Origin: Thunnus maccoyii
Taxonomy: Eukaryota; Chordata; Actinopteri; Scombriformes; Scombridae
Assembly: GCF_910596095.1 (NCBI RefSeq)
Contig: NC_056539.1
Location: 4,830,001 to 4,894,000 of the forward strand
Direction of reading: 5' to 3'
DNA length: 64,000 bases
In this document: in pieces, positions 13,330 to 25,272 of the stretch
How the letters are laid out: each line of letters begins with the position of its first letter
Numbering within the stretch: the first letter of the stretch is position 1
The notes under the pieces: generated by a model
Seen by the model: the letters and a program-made list of their open reading frames with translations, nothing else
What the model was told of the DNA's origin: nothing
Database searches by the model: none
Made by a program: the position numbers and the translations under genes

Positions 13330-13600
13330 AAAATCTTTATGGTTGTGTTCAGGCACTGGAAGCACATGGTTAAAGTTAGGGAAAAATCATGGTCTTGGTT
13401 TAATATAGAAAAAAGTCTGCAGTGACTTGAAACACAATGTGTCTATTAACATTTAAGTGACACCATGATCTTTCACCAACCTTAACCAAAGTGCTTTTGT
13501 TGCCTAAACCAAACTACATGTAGACATCAGGATGTGAACCCGGGTCTCTGTTGTCAGAGTCCGGCTTCTTGTACATCTGCCAACCTCCTCACTGGTGGTC
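13330..13600. repeat. Interspersed repeat with AACCTTAACC and GAACCCGGGTCTC blocks
   Basis: It contains CACCAACCTTAACCAAAGTG, then GATGTGAACCCGGGTCTCTG, GTCAGAGTCCGGC and CCAACCTCCTCA. This ordered set is familiar from fish interspersed repeats. A related AACCTTAACCCATGG block lies near 20125. The B-box-like GAACCCGGG does not sit in a tRNA fold that I can draw. Confidence 0.45.
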
Positions 13601-14574
13601 AAAATGGTCAAAATTGAAGCAGCAGAGGCTGATATATCCTGTTTTTTAGTCTCTAGTATGGGCCAAGCTCCGAGTTAAGAGCTTATTGGTTGGAGACTCA
13701 CAGAAGTTCAAGTAGACTCTTAAATACACGTTTGTAATATGGTGAACCTGCGGCCCCAAGAACGCCTTCATCCACTGAGGTTTAAATTGAGTTCTTAGTT
13801 CTTCTGCCCCTGATCAACTACAGTCCACAACACATACAGTATATACACATACACACACACATACACACACAACAGAGCTGACATTACTGTAGCCTCTCAG
13901 AGTGAGTGAAGGACTCTTATTGATGGCTGATGAAAGAGACCTGTGCAGCCTGGGTTGTAAATAATTGTGAGGCACGCTGGGTCTGCTCAGTGCTGACATG
14001 GATGGTATGGTTGACAACTTGCTAGGGTTGTTTTGGCCTCTTTGATGTTACCGGCAGTCTGTACAAATGACATATTGGCACTAGTGTACATATGACACAG
14101 TATATGGTTAATTGGCGCTGGAGGTAGGGATGCACTTTTGACAGGTACAGCCACTAATTTCTTAAGTCAATGTTAACCGAACATGTGCTTTTCAGCTCAT
14201 TTTGTCATGATCTTTGTGGTTACTGTCAGTTTGTTTTGAAATCACTATAACTTGCAGAAATTCATGATGAATTCATGAATTCATCAGTCTTGTTGCTCAT
14301 ACTGTAGGTATGCTTTTCCAATCCTGTCAAGCTCTGTTTAGCAGACCTGATACTGGCATATTTATTTTTTTACTAATGTCCCCTGATTGCGTTCAGAACA
14401 TAGATTTCAGACTGAACACAGATATGGCAGCTTAGTTCTTCTTCTTCGCCTTTTTCTACAGAACCGTCAGGACAACAGTAGAGAGATCTTGTTTGGTTTT
14501 TGAATAACAGTCTCTGCATGTTTTGCAGGTGGGTCAGCAACGGCGGTCTACGGTTCCCACATTCCTCAGACAGG

Positions 14575-16901
14575 ATGTTTCTGTGGGCAGGAAGTAAAGC
14601 AACAGATGGAGGAGGTGACCGCAGGTATTGAGTACTGTCTCGCCTGTGTTTGCATTAATGCCAATATGATGGTTATTCTGAAGCTCACAATCACCTTTAG
14701 TCTTTAGCTTCAACTTAGGAACAACTAACAAGGTGTCATCTGAGGATCTCATCTTAATGACTCTCAAGGAGTTTAAGCTGCAGTAACCAATAGTTTCATA
14801 TTAACAACTAATTATTATTTGTAATGTGAAAGCTGTTGCTCACCGTGACAAGCCCACAGAGATTATCACCCGACCCTGCACTTTACCATCAGCTCAACAG
14901 AGCTTTTAAGTCTATTTTGGATGATTGTTTGGGTTTACCAGCCCGCAACTTGCTGTCATCAACCCTGTTTTAGCAGCAGCAGGCTGCTGTTTTCAGCAAA
15001 AGATTGATAAATGCACCATACACTACCTGCCCAACACTAAATGCCAGACAAAGTTAGTAACTAGCTGGTGAACATAGTGGAGCATTAAGCAGCTGGAGCC
15101 ACCTAAAAAACCCCAAAACAATAATGCGGCTTTAAAGATGCTATAATCAATATTTTTTATAATAACAATGTGTCAAATTACAGTGTGTAATGTGAGAGGC
15201 ATCGTTGTAGTGATGAACCCACAGAGAATTATGAGCGACTCTGCAGCTCCCCTTAGCTTCACAGAGCTTTATTGCGAGGTTCCTGTAAAGGTGTATAGTT
15301 TATTGTCAGAGGTAAATGGTGCAGGGATCACAATCACTCTTAAGATGTGCTGCTAAATGCTTCCGATGCTTATGCTATTTATAAAGCAGAGTGGGGTGCT
15401 GTCAGTCCCCCATGACTAATCTGCTGTAAAACAAACTAATTCCCTGTTTAACACAAAAGGCAACTACTATTACAGTAGTAAACCAAAAGACTCAACAGAA
15501 CACAGAACACCTTACCTAAAATCTGAAGAGGACCAAAATGATTTAACCTTTTTTTCTGCATGAATGATCATATGGTATCATTTAATTATTTACATTTTTA
15601 AAAAGAGACCTCACAGGGTTCTTTTCACCCTCTGATATGTTGACTGACGAAGAAGCGAATATGCAGTCTTTCAAGCTGCATCTTTCATGTCAACCTTTTT
15701 CAGATCCATCTACCAGAAGATTCGTGAGTATGAGGTCCTGGACAAGAGGAAGACGGTAACAGCTCTGAGGGCAGGAGAGGACAGAGCCATACTGCTGGGC
15801 CTCAGCATGGTCTTCATGTCTGTCATGATGTACTTTGTCCTGGGAATCACCATACTGCGCTCTTACTCAGACAGGTGATAACAGCTCACAAGGTCACTTT
15901 CAGTTTGCAGAACAGCAAATGCATGCTTTGGTTTTTATTGTGACTTCATAGTGATTATTGAGTCAAGAGTGGTGTACAGCAGAAACCACTGAAACCCTTA
16001 AAAACATCCCTTAAAAGCAGTACCGGATGAAGTTTGGATCTCAGCATGCAGTGGAAATACAGTAACTTCTCTATCTTTGTCTACAGTGTGTGGACGGACG
16101 AGGCTAACTGCACTATTGTGAACTCCACCATCGTGTGGGATGTAAACTGTTCATACAGCTGTGGAACAGAGTGCTGGAAGCGTTCTCGTTTCCCTTGTCT
16201 CCAGGTCTTTGTCAGCCTCAACTCCTCAGGAAAGGTGGTACGACTGCTGCACAACGAAGACACGCAGGACAGCAACCACGAGGTACCTGACCACTGCTGG
16301 TGTTGCTGACACTTCCTGTTCTTTCTTCCCTTTATTGGCAGCTTTAGCTTTGTTGGGGATGATTTTAAGTTGTCAGCCTTACTCTACTTCATTTTTTTAC
16401 CAGTGTTAGATTAAACTGATCAGATCAGTGATCAAAAGCATCGCTGTGGTCTTAAGCACATGGGAATTGTAGTCATCCATCACTCATATATGAGAAATTC
16501 AATAGAATAATTGGAACCATATGGAAGTATTTTTAACTCTATACAAACAGAACAATCTCTTACAGGAGACACTGAATACAATATTCACTCTTTTCTTTTA
16601 CTTTTCTTTCCTCCAGTGCTTCTACATCCCAAAGTGCCGTAAGGACTATGCAGCCACACATGCTATAGTCCAGAACATATCTGAGCGTCTCAGATCTCAA
16701 CACACGGTTCAGTGTTTTGTGGATCCAACAGACCGCGTGGACAGTGCCATCTTGACACAGATCTATGGCCGAGTTGCTGTCTTCCACTCGCTTTTCTGGC
16801 CAACCTGCACCTTGATTGGAGGAACCATTATCATTGCCATGGTGAAGCTGACCCAGTACCTATCCATCATGTGTGAGCGAATGAGCCGCATCAAGAGGTG
16901 A
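14575..16901 (+). CDS. kcnmb2: BK channel beta-2 subunit (Kcnmb2-like)
   Basis: Exons are 14575-14624, 15704-15874, 16087-16282 and 16617-16901, giving 233 residues; mammalian KCNMB2 has about 235. All junctions are GT-AG and the phases fit. The protein modulates calcium- and voltage-gated BK (Slo1) channels at the plasma membrane. Residues 1-4 (MFLW) match the hydrophobic inactivation ball of beta-2 (MFIW), followed by a short polar tether. IYQKIR and LDKRKTVTALRAGEDRAIL (29-47) are diagnostic of beta-2. Two membrane segments (about 45-67 and 195-218) flank an extracellular loop. The loop has conserved cysteines (82, 95, 99, 103, 111, 140, 146, 172) and N-glycosylation sites at 81, 86 and 94. 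kcnmb3 is the main alternative, but the LDKRKTVTAL block and the ball favour kcnmb2. Confidence 0.94.
14772..15122 (+). repeat. Interspersed repeat family, copy B (kcnmb2 intron 1)
   Basis: It starts TAAGCTGCAGTAACCAATAG, passes a CCCACAGAGATTAT block and a TTACCAGCCCGCAACTTGCT block, and ends near AACTAGCTGGTGAACATAG and GGAGCATTAAGCAG. It lines up in order with copies D, E and F and is followed at once by copy C. Confidence 0.6.
15128..15358 (+). repeat. Interspersed repeat family, copy C (kcnmb2 intron 1)
   Basis: It begins CTTTAAAGATGCTATAATCA and carries TGATGAACCCACAGAGAATT and CTGCAGCTCCCCTTAGCTTC. It lacks the distal part of the family (the AACTAGCTGGTGAAC end), so it is a 3'-truncated copy placed head to tail behind copy B. 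Confidence 0.6.
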
Positions 16902-17863
16902 AGTGTCGGTGACCCAAAAGGATGTTCCCATGATATGGACAAGGGGACAACTGAAACAGTTTCATGGGGCCAAGACTGAAAGACAAAGTGGATGGAAGGC
17001 TGAGATGTGGTTAGACTCAAAGCCATGTCTCAGTGACAGTCTGAAAGCAGCTACTGTTGAAAGAGAAACATACATGTCAGAAGGATATCACACTGAGAGA
17101 CACAGAGGAAATCCAGATAGGAAGATGACCTGATGCAGGTTTGCAGCTTGAAGCCAGTGAGGCATGCTGGTAGCTGAAGCTCAGTAACAACCTTTGAAAC
17201 CTTAATTTCCATAATATTTGTAGGCCAGTCAGTAATTTTGTAAGCATTTATACAAGTGTGATATACAGTAATTGTGTACTATTCTGACACAGGGAGGTAT
17301 TCTATAGCTTTACAAACTGGTTGTAAAGACATAATATCTTTAACTCTAGCTTGGTCCCCAAAAGTGCATTTTGGGCAATCTGGGTACCCATGTAGCAGAG
17401 GTTGCTAATGTTTACTGCAGCTGTGTCTTACAAACAGAGAATTTACTGATTTGACGCTTTGGGTCCTATATGTGAATACATTTTAATAGGCACTGCTCTA
17501 TTATTAGGAAGTCTCTATACTGACACTGTGAACTGAATGTGAAGATTATGTAAAACTGAGTTTCTGAGATTATAGAAGGAATTCAAATCTCCAGCTGTGA
17601 AATTTCACACAAGTGCAACAAAGTTATTGTGATTTCTTTTTACAAATAACTTTATCATCTTATTAGCTAGCTGGTTATTATTAATCCACTTATGCCTTAC
17701 TCCACTCTCAGCTCACTTGCCACATACAGTTATTCTCCTTAATGTCAAGCTGAAGCTAAACAGAGTTTATTTACAGCTTCACACATTAACACCACTGCTG
17801 CCTGAGATTGATTTTACATTTTCTTACCAAACATGTTTTGCTACATGAATGATTTTACTTTCA

Positions 17864-17869
17864 AATAAA
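17864..17869 (+). promoter_or_regulatory. Poly(A) signal AATAAA, likely kcnmb2
   Basis: A canonical AATAAA about 960 nt past the kcnmb2 stop, in AT-rich untranslated sequence. Without transcript data the actual cleavage site is inferred. Confidence 0.5.
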
Positions 17870-17885
17870 CACAAAGTGCTGCTTA

Positions 17886-20800
17886 CCTCTTGATAATGAT
17901 GTTTGAACCTTTAATATTGATTATTCATCATTGATTATGTCACAATTCAGAATTTGGATAATGTGAAGTGGTTTGTGATGATTGACATGTTGACGAGCCC
18001 TGATTAGCTGGATGATGACCTGCACCATCACAGATAAACCAACAGGGAAGTAACAGAGAGGTATATACAATGAGATAATTTTTGCAGGCTGAGATACTTT
18101 GGATTTCATTGAAAGCCAGTACGTTCACAGTTAAAGAAAAGTGGTATGCTGGGAAACAGGCTTACTATTTACTGTGGCAGGAATTATACTGCTTATATAC
18201 TACTGTGTATGTTATACTACTATGTATACTATCTTTTGAGGTTTTATAAGGTTACAGTGTTATTTGGATAGTGATACAATGTGTTTTTCATTGTTCTGGC
18301 TCTACTCATAAATGCTAAAAGTAATCAAAAATAAAAAATATTGAGCCTATAACTATTGAAGTCATCCGATTCACCATATGTACGTTTTTAACTGTACTTC
18401 CCCAGAAAAAATACATAAACCACAGGTTCATTAATGGTAGTTATGGCCCTAGATATGGGGTCATCAAAATTAAGGGTTTATTTCCTTGGTAGCATGATTG
18501 TGTCTTCTACCAAACAATTTGAGTTATCTACTTGTTTTTGTTTTTTTCCATCACTGTGAATCATTGACCTCCACAGTGATACTGCACAGCTGGAAGCAGG
18601 AAGAACTGGTCCTCGTTTCAGGTGAAAGATTGGTGAAAGAACACGCTTCTCATCCCAGCTAGCAACAGTCCACATGTGGTTATGGCGTTTGCACCAGTGT
18701 AGTGGCATCACTGTCAGAAAACAGCTCTGAACATGGCTCACTCACCTGTTTTACACACTAATGTAAAACCTCCAGCTCTTGACTTGATGAACAAACAGTA
18801 AATTAACAGGTTTTACCAAACTTAAAATCTTCTCTCCGATTTCACTCATTTCTCTCGCTCTCTTTAGTCCCGCCACTGCTATGAACTCAGTTACAATACT
18901 CATCTTTGATTGGCTAATAACACTCTTAGGAAATATATTATTAAATTTGGTCTAATATTTGTGTTACCAAAACAAGGGGGACATACTGTGGTAGTTTGAG
19001 CTCTGACTTTATTCAACTTCTTCCTGTTTACATCCAGCCGTAGTACAGCAGCCGTATAGGACACATACCTACATATAGCCATGATCACTGTATAAGCCAT
19101 TGGCAGCTCCACTGGTACAGTCCAGTAGATGGTGATGTAGCATGATGGCTTGGTAGGCTAAAGTGGGAGCATATTTGCATTGCTGCAACTATACAGATAC
19201 AGATGTTTAAAACAAATGTTTAAAGTCCCCCTCCACTCAAAAATGTGCTTTTTGTTCTTTCAGTTGGATGTTTGAGCTTCAATGTGCAGATTGATGTATG
19301 TGCAGAGTTTGACACCAGAAGGCTGTTTTCACATTTATCTGCTGAAAGTAGAAAGTTTATCTGTGCTCACCGAAAATCTCAATTTAACACGTGTATGTAC
19401 CAGCATGATTTGTGACATCACAACTAGTTTGGAGCCAGTTGTAGTCCAATATTTCACTTAAAGAAGTGTGATGTGAAAACCTGAAGCCTCCAGTGCACAA
19501 ACACTGAGCATTGACTTTTCAGTGAAGTTGGAGACATCTTGTGTCCAACAGTCGGACGTTTGAAATGAGCAGTATTTACATATTCATGGATTCTGGATCT
19601 TTCAATGAGAGAGAAAGAGTAGATGGAATATTAAGGTTTTTAATGGAGAAATTAAAGGTTTGTTTTATTTTACAGCCAAGCTGAGCTGTTGGATAGAGTG
19701 TGTTTGCTTTTCTGATTCATTTGTTGAGTAAATGTAACAATCCAGTTAAAGTCAAAACTTAGTGCACTAAGCCAGACAGCAACATTACTAGTGTGTAAGC
19801 AGAATCCCTCAGTGCCTGTAGACCCACTCCAGAAATGATTTTAAATCACACCCATGCAGGTCATATGTGAAATTGAAAATTTGACCCCATGCTGTTCCCC
19901 CTGATTAAATCTGTTTCACAAATCTGATTCTGTCAGGTAAGGTCAGGTCTGTGTGTGAGTTTAATGTATGTTTGAACTTTTGCAAGGACAAATGCTGGTC
20001 AATTGTAAGTGCATCACTTCTGTAAGCATTAGAACACATTCAGTCTCTCCATTCAGGACTTCAAGTAGTGTTTCTTACCCTCAGTCGACATTGGTTTCTT
20101 TTAACAATGACCACAATCGTTCCCTAACCTTAACCCATGGTTATTGTAACCATGACAACAAAGGTCTCCTAAACTTAACAATGTAGTAATTTTAACCCAA
20201 ATCCAGATGTTTGGAACAACTAAGTACTTATTTTATCCCAAACCTTGCTCTTTCCTTAAGTTGTTTCTGTACCTAACCAAACCAAATCTTAACCATAGTG
20301 TTGTCACATCATAAAATTGATTTATTTGTCTTGCAGTGAGTTTTTACAATTTGGCACAGAAAAAAAAATGTCACCATGCCCATGGTGGCTTCAAATCAGA
20401 AAACCTTCATGTATCATTCTAGAGGGCAGTTACATACGACATATAGTATTTTGTTATTTAATTTGGACAACTTGATGTGCTTGTTAAGAAACTAAATAGA
20501 TTTGATTGTTGGTACATTATCCCATATGTTATGCAGCCAGAATTTGGCATCCCCCAGTGTATATTTTTGTGCTCACAATACTGCACAAATCAATAAAACT
20601 GCATTACACTGTTTCAAAATATTGTATTGAACAATGTCATGTGACTTCCCTTAAAAACATGAAGACAATCATGTTCTCTCTTCAAGAAAAAATAAGAAGA
20701 ATTGAAATACGGTATGGTGAGATTTACAGCTGTGCAGACAAAGCATGTATAGCATAATATCATCAAATAGTGTCACACTAAAATGCTGAAAAGACTGTAT

Positions 20801-21695
20801 GGGAATTGTCAATTTGTAAATCAATAGGGGAGGACATGAAGAAAAAGCACTGAAATATCTTAGACATTATCATATATTTGAAAACAGTAGCTGTAATGTA
20901 ACCAATACGTGACCTGTAGTAGATGGCCTAAATAAAGCTGGACTGGAAGCATGCTTTCAGTGTTTGAACTATCAATAAACTAATAAAATGAGAATGATTT
21001 TTGCCACATAATAACCTGGCAGAGTTACAAGAAAGGTCAGAGTCTATCTGGCATTAGCTCATGTTTATATATATATATATATTGATAATCTTGGGCAATA
21101 ATCTATAAAGCATCAGCCCTTAGTAATAAGCCTCATGCAGCCATGAATACCCTGGAGACACCAGAAATGCTCAGGCAATCATTTATTTATCACAGACTCA
21201 TAGCCTTATTTCCCAGAAACACAAGGAGGAAATAGCAATTGATCCATTAGCTGTAAATTTCCAGCCATTTTAGCACCTTCAGTTCTGTTGCAAGCTAATA
21301 TAAACCTATTTTCACAATGGTGTCTCTCCAGGGTTTATCAGTAATCAGGCTGGGGGCACTGAGTTTTACATATTGCATCTTGGTCCTTTCATCACTCCTT
21401 TCATGCAGGGCTAATAAAAGCTGCATATTAAAGAGCATATTTGATCAAAGGTGTCCTGATTCAAATGCTTACATTAGATGTTTCCATCAAATACTGAAGC
21501 ACCTCACTGATTACTGATTAACTAAATAAAACATAGGAGGCTATTAGTCAGATATTCAGTGGCGATTTGACCTTTTTCATGCCAATTTCTCACTTAAACA
21601 CAGAATTTATAGTATTTCAAAGAGGTAATGTTGTATATAATTGTGTTTCTGTACAATTAATCCATCTGTGTATCACCTATGTAAAACTATAAAAA
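17886..21695. other. Intergenic stretch, repeat-derived in part
   Basis: No exon with a recognisable protein match was found on either strand. About 19215-19900 reads like a fish interspersed repeat (it begins AAGTCCCCCTCCACTC and includes TTGTGACATCACAACTAG). About 20070-20310 has AACCTTAACCCATGG-type blocks shared with 13330-13600. A short (TA)n run lies at 21067-21082. The rest is AT-rich sequence in which I see nothing. Confidence 0.6.
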
Positions 21696-21982
21696 TTTAA
21701 GCATCATTTCAGGATTTGGACTGGAATAAAGAGGTGGACGATAACCCTGGATTGTTCTGGTCCTCTGTGCTGTTCATATTTTTTAATGAAACTGACTGTT
21801 TCCTCTCCACAGCCACGTCTTCTAACTTTGTGGACAGCTGTGACTTTGAGGAGAACATCTGTGGGATGATCCTGGGAACGCAAAGTGGGAACAGCGTTGT
21901 TCTGTGAGTGGAGGGCTTCAGACTAACTTCAGCAGCATGGGTCCATGCAAAGGTAATTGTCAGTCTTTACAAATGCAGGTTA

Positions 21983-22147
21983 TGTTGCCAGTGGTGGAAT
22001 GTAGCATTTACCCAAGTACTGGGATTACTGGTATTACAATGCAATTTTACTAATTCACAATTTCCACTTTATGCTACTTTATCCTTCTACTCTACTGCAT
22101 TCCAGAGGGAAACATTTAACTTTTAAATTAATTTAAATTATTCAACA
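21983..22147. repeat. Interspersed repeat inserted in the meprin relic
   Basis: The GCCAGTGGTGGAATGTAGCA block runs on to CTCTACTGCATTCCAGAGGG and TTTAACTTTTAAATTAATT. I recognise this order as a very common fish repeat. It separates the MAM-like and MATH-like blocks. Confidence 0.6.
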
Positions 22148-22150
22148 GCT

Positions 22151-22376
22151 ATATACACTCACCAGCCACTTCATTATGTACACCTAGTGCAATCCAATAC
22201 AACGGCTCTGCCATAAATTCTACATTTACGAAGCTTATACATTTTCAGTTTTTGTTGACATTGTTGGAAAGGTGATAATTCTACTTTATGCTTATTATTG
22301 AGGTCGTAGTGGGAGGTGGTGTACTGGAGTGCATTATATTGCCCCCCTCATGTATGTTAATGGAATGTTGTTATAC
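22151..22376. repeat. Interspersed repeat beginning TATACACTCACCAGCCAC
   Basis: It starts TATACACTCACCAGCCACTT, a start shared by a fish DNA-transposon-derived family, and ends near GTGCATTATATTGCCCCC. It has no open frame. Confidence 0.55.
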
Positions 22377-22569
22377 CATGAACAATGTCTCTTCCAGGCA
22401 TGGAGAGCTACTGGGATGATCCCAGGAAAGAGGGCTCTAAAGTGACTGCATCTGATGGCAGCTATTACTATTGAGACTTTTTGAATAAATTGAAGAGCTG
22501 CCATGTTGAGAATAACGATCTGTTATGCACAATGGATGTAGCTGGTCTATAGCCTATTATACATCACCG

Positions 22570-22745
22570 CCATGGATTAGAAAATATAAGATTTTTTGAT
22601 TTTTGATTATACAAAGCCATGGAATTTTCAGCTGCTTGTCTCTTCATATAATCCCAGACTGACTCCATGATGTTGAGATCAGGTACTGTACATATGTATG
22701 GATTGGGGTTTTTTGAGGTGATGTGGATCCTCTTAAAAGATTTCA
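22570..22745 (-). mobile_element. Tc1/mariner transposase C-terminal scrap
   Basis: The minus strand reads PDLNIMESVWDYMKRQ, which matches the PDLNxIExVW region with the third catalytic acidic residue (the E of DD34E) in Tc1-like transposases. Only about 60 codons remain, there are no terminal repeats nearby, and the copy is dead. Confidence 0.7.
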
Positions 22746-22911
22746 TGTTTATTTGAATTCCAAAATAGAATCCATCAGATTCAACTTAACTTGAAGAAAG
22801 ATGATGGTTTACACACTCAAGTGTTAAAGAGACTGACCCGACACCTTTTTACATTATGACAGTTATCATCCTCCAGCTTTGAAGAAAAGTCTATCTTATT
22901 TAGTTACTTAC

Positions 22912-23019
22912 CTTGAGTTGTCAATTCTAGAAAGGTGTCCTCACCATGCACCAGGTTGTTAAAGATGTGGCTCATAAATGTTGGCATATCTTGGCGTCTG
23001 ACCCCAGTGTTGGCAAAGC
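22912..23019 (-). other. Unidentified exon-like block (minus strand)
   Basis: It is flanked by an AG acceptor (at 23020-23021) and a strong donor, CAAG|GTAAGTAACT. The 108-nt block is open in the frame that gives 35 residues, including RRQDMPTFMSHIFNNLVHGE, with both ends in phase 1. I do not recognise the family. No partner exon could be joined to it with confidence. A fragment of an unknown gene or a repeat-borne open frame are both possible. Confidence 0.25.
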
Positions 23020-25272
23020 CTTAGATTCTGCCACAAGAGGGCGTCCAGCATAAGAAACTAAGTGGATATGTTGGTTAAAAAAAAAAAGTCATTCAAAACC
23101 TCTATTAGGAATCATGAGAAGTCTCCAGTACCTCCAGTATGAGCATTGAGGCTGTTGGGAAGGAAATTGAGAAAAAGCAGTTCGTGCAGGGAATGTTTTT
23201 GGATTAATTATGTGTGGCTTGAATGGGTATCCGTCACTGTGTGAGTCACCGTCCTGTTTTTACTCATATTAATTAGTTACATCTGTTTTATCGTTGCTAT
23301 CTCCTTCTTTAGATTCTTGTTGTTTAGGATACACAGCCTCTGCCAGAAACACCCGTACATAACATCCTGCTCCTGAATTTTGCTTTTAGGGATCCAGCAC
23401 CCATCTATACATACTGATTGATTCATTATCTATTTTGAAGGGTCCTTGACTATGTGGAAATTGTAACATGTGGACACTAAGACAGCCATCTGATTTATAG
23501 TTGAAACATAGCTATGAAAGACTAGTCTGTCAGTCACCATAACAGTCTTGTCACTGGCTTTGTGGCTCACAAGCAGCTCTATTTTTTAAACTTTTTGGAA
23601 GGCACCATCCCTTACCTGCGCAGACTGGGACTGCTTGGACGTAAGGATCTTTGAAGTAAATGCAGCACATATTTGTTAAGACATTCAGCTTGTTGTTGGC
23701 TGGAGTGCATAATCAGTTTTACAAGTGAAAGAGGTATCATAAAAACATTTACCATTAAGGAGTTGCATTAAAAAATTAGATACCCCATTATGATCTTAGA
23801 CTTATAATAATTATGTGTTTAGATTATTATAATTTGAAATACCTTTACTTGAAACTATCTATCAGGCTATATGAGAGTAGACTATTTATATTTATGGTAG
23901 TCTTGATAGTAAATACAGTATGATCTGCTTCAGTTTGACAGTGTAATTTCCTGTGAGTTAAAACAATGCTACAATTCCCAAGAGGTTTGTCATGTCATGT
24001 CTGAGAAATCTGCTCAGTGGAGTACCAGCAGCAGCCACCGAGTGGCACCACACTCAATATTACTGCTCAGAGTAAATACATGTGGAACACCAGTGCTGGT
24101 CCCTTAACTATATGTTAGTCCACATGTTTTACAGTAGGTAAAGGTCAACATGCAGTGTGGGGTACTGTTTGGGATGGTTTTGTCCCCAAGTTCGTCATCT
24201 TATTTTTGTACTTGTTGGATTTTGTCTTTAACTGTGTACTCTTAACAAACAGATCTTTTTTCTTTTTGCTTGGTCCAGGCTACACACTATACCATAGGCA
24301 TCTCCAACTCTACATCTTACATGGCTTAAATAAGTTATATATTTCCTGCCTAACATTACATTAATCAATCAGTCACTTATTGAGCCCCAAGAGACCAGAC
24401 ACACATTGGTTCAAGTCAAGCATATTTTATTATGAGATACTCAAAGACAACAGCATGAGTACCATGATTCACTCTCAATTGGAAGGCTGTATAGCATGGA
24501 CTGACTCACACCTTTTCATACATGTTGGATGTGTCTTTCATACAGTGAACTTCTCACATTGTGCTTCCTTTGAGCAGAACAAAGAGTAACAATCATTTGT
24601 TTTCAGTCAACTGTGGGACATTTCATGAAGAGCAGGACTACTGACTGATGACAGATTATCTGACAGTAAAAATGAACATGAACTCTTTATAATTTAATGT
24701 TTCACTGAGAATCATGACAATTTATTTGGCCAAATCAATCAATCATCACCCCACTTCTTCAAATATCCCACTGTTCTCTTGAAAATTATCTAATATCGAA
24801 TTCCAACGTTTACACAACATTCAACAAACTGCTTCTAAACCAGACTGGTTCATTTGAAGCCAAAAGGAAGACCTCCACCAAAAAAGGCAACAACTGTCAT
24901 AAGGATTGTCTTTTGATTTTTGTCTTAAATATTACAATAAAGACATGACATTTCTGAGTTGTTCAGACTCTGAAGAAGCTCAGAATGTTGATAATAATTA
25001 CTGTGCAAGTTATCCCTTCTCCTCAAATTTCATTTTTTGGTATTTTGGTGTTTCTAGACTCGTGGAGTTTGTGCAGTTTCACATTTATTACAAAACCTTC
25101 TTACCCAACAGTAGTTGGTGAGATTTAGGTTTAAATTATTGTTGGAAAAAAAAAAACTTCATTAATTCAGGTTGTGGGTCACAAAAATGTCTTTACCGCT
25201 TGAACACTGTCAGGGGTGAGAGACAGATTTTATGTGAATATACCTGAATGTTCTGACCTAACATGGACAGTT

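Larger units (their letters stand above)
14529..17885 (+). other. kcnmb2: kcnmb2 transcribed region (exon 1 acceptor to poly(A) signal)
   Basis: The exon carrying the start codon has an acceptor, TTTTGCAG|GTGGGTC, at 14528/14529. It therefore begins with 46 nt of 5' untranslated sequence, and at least one more upstream exon must exist. After the stop at 16901 comes roughly 960 nt without a conserved frame, ending near AATAAA at 17864-17869. Intron 1 (14625-15703) holds two head-to-tail copies of the window's main repeat family. Introns 2 and 3 are short (212 and 334 nt) and free of recognisable repeats. Confidence 0.7.
21715..22490 (+). pseudogene. Fragmentary meprin-type metalloprotease relic (MAM and MATH pieces)
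   Basis: After an acceptor at 21812, the exon-like block 21813-21952 reads SSNFVDSCDFEENICGMI, then after a one-base frameshift near 21895 GGLQTNFSSMGPCK, ending at a GT donor. This is the start of a MAM domain, closest in my memory to meprin beta. At about 22398 a second acceptor opens SYWDDPRKEGSKVTASDG, resembling the MATH-domain segment that follows MAM in meprins, before a stop at about 22472. A third block just after an acceptor at 21714 (DLDWNKEVDDNPGL) resembles a meprin propeptide. Protease-domain exons are absent. Two repeats sit between the MAM and MATH pieces. The frameshift, stop and missing domains make it non-functional. Meprin is a recollection-based call; MAM is more secure. 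Confidence 0.6.

Noticed and set aside
13535-13570. GAACCCGGGTCTC as a possible tRNA T-loop
   Set aside because: No acceptor stem, D arm or anticodon arm could be drawn around it. The surrounding blocks match an interspersed repeat instead.
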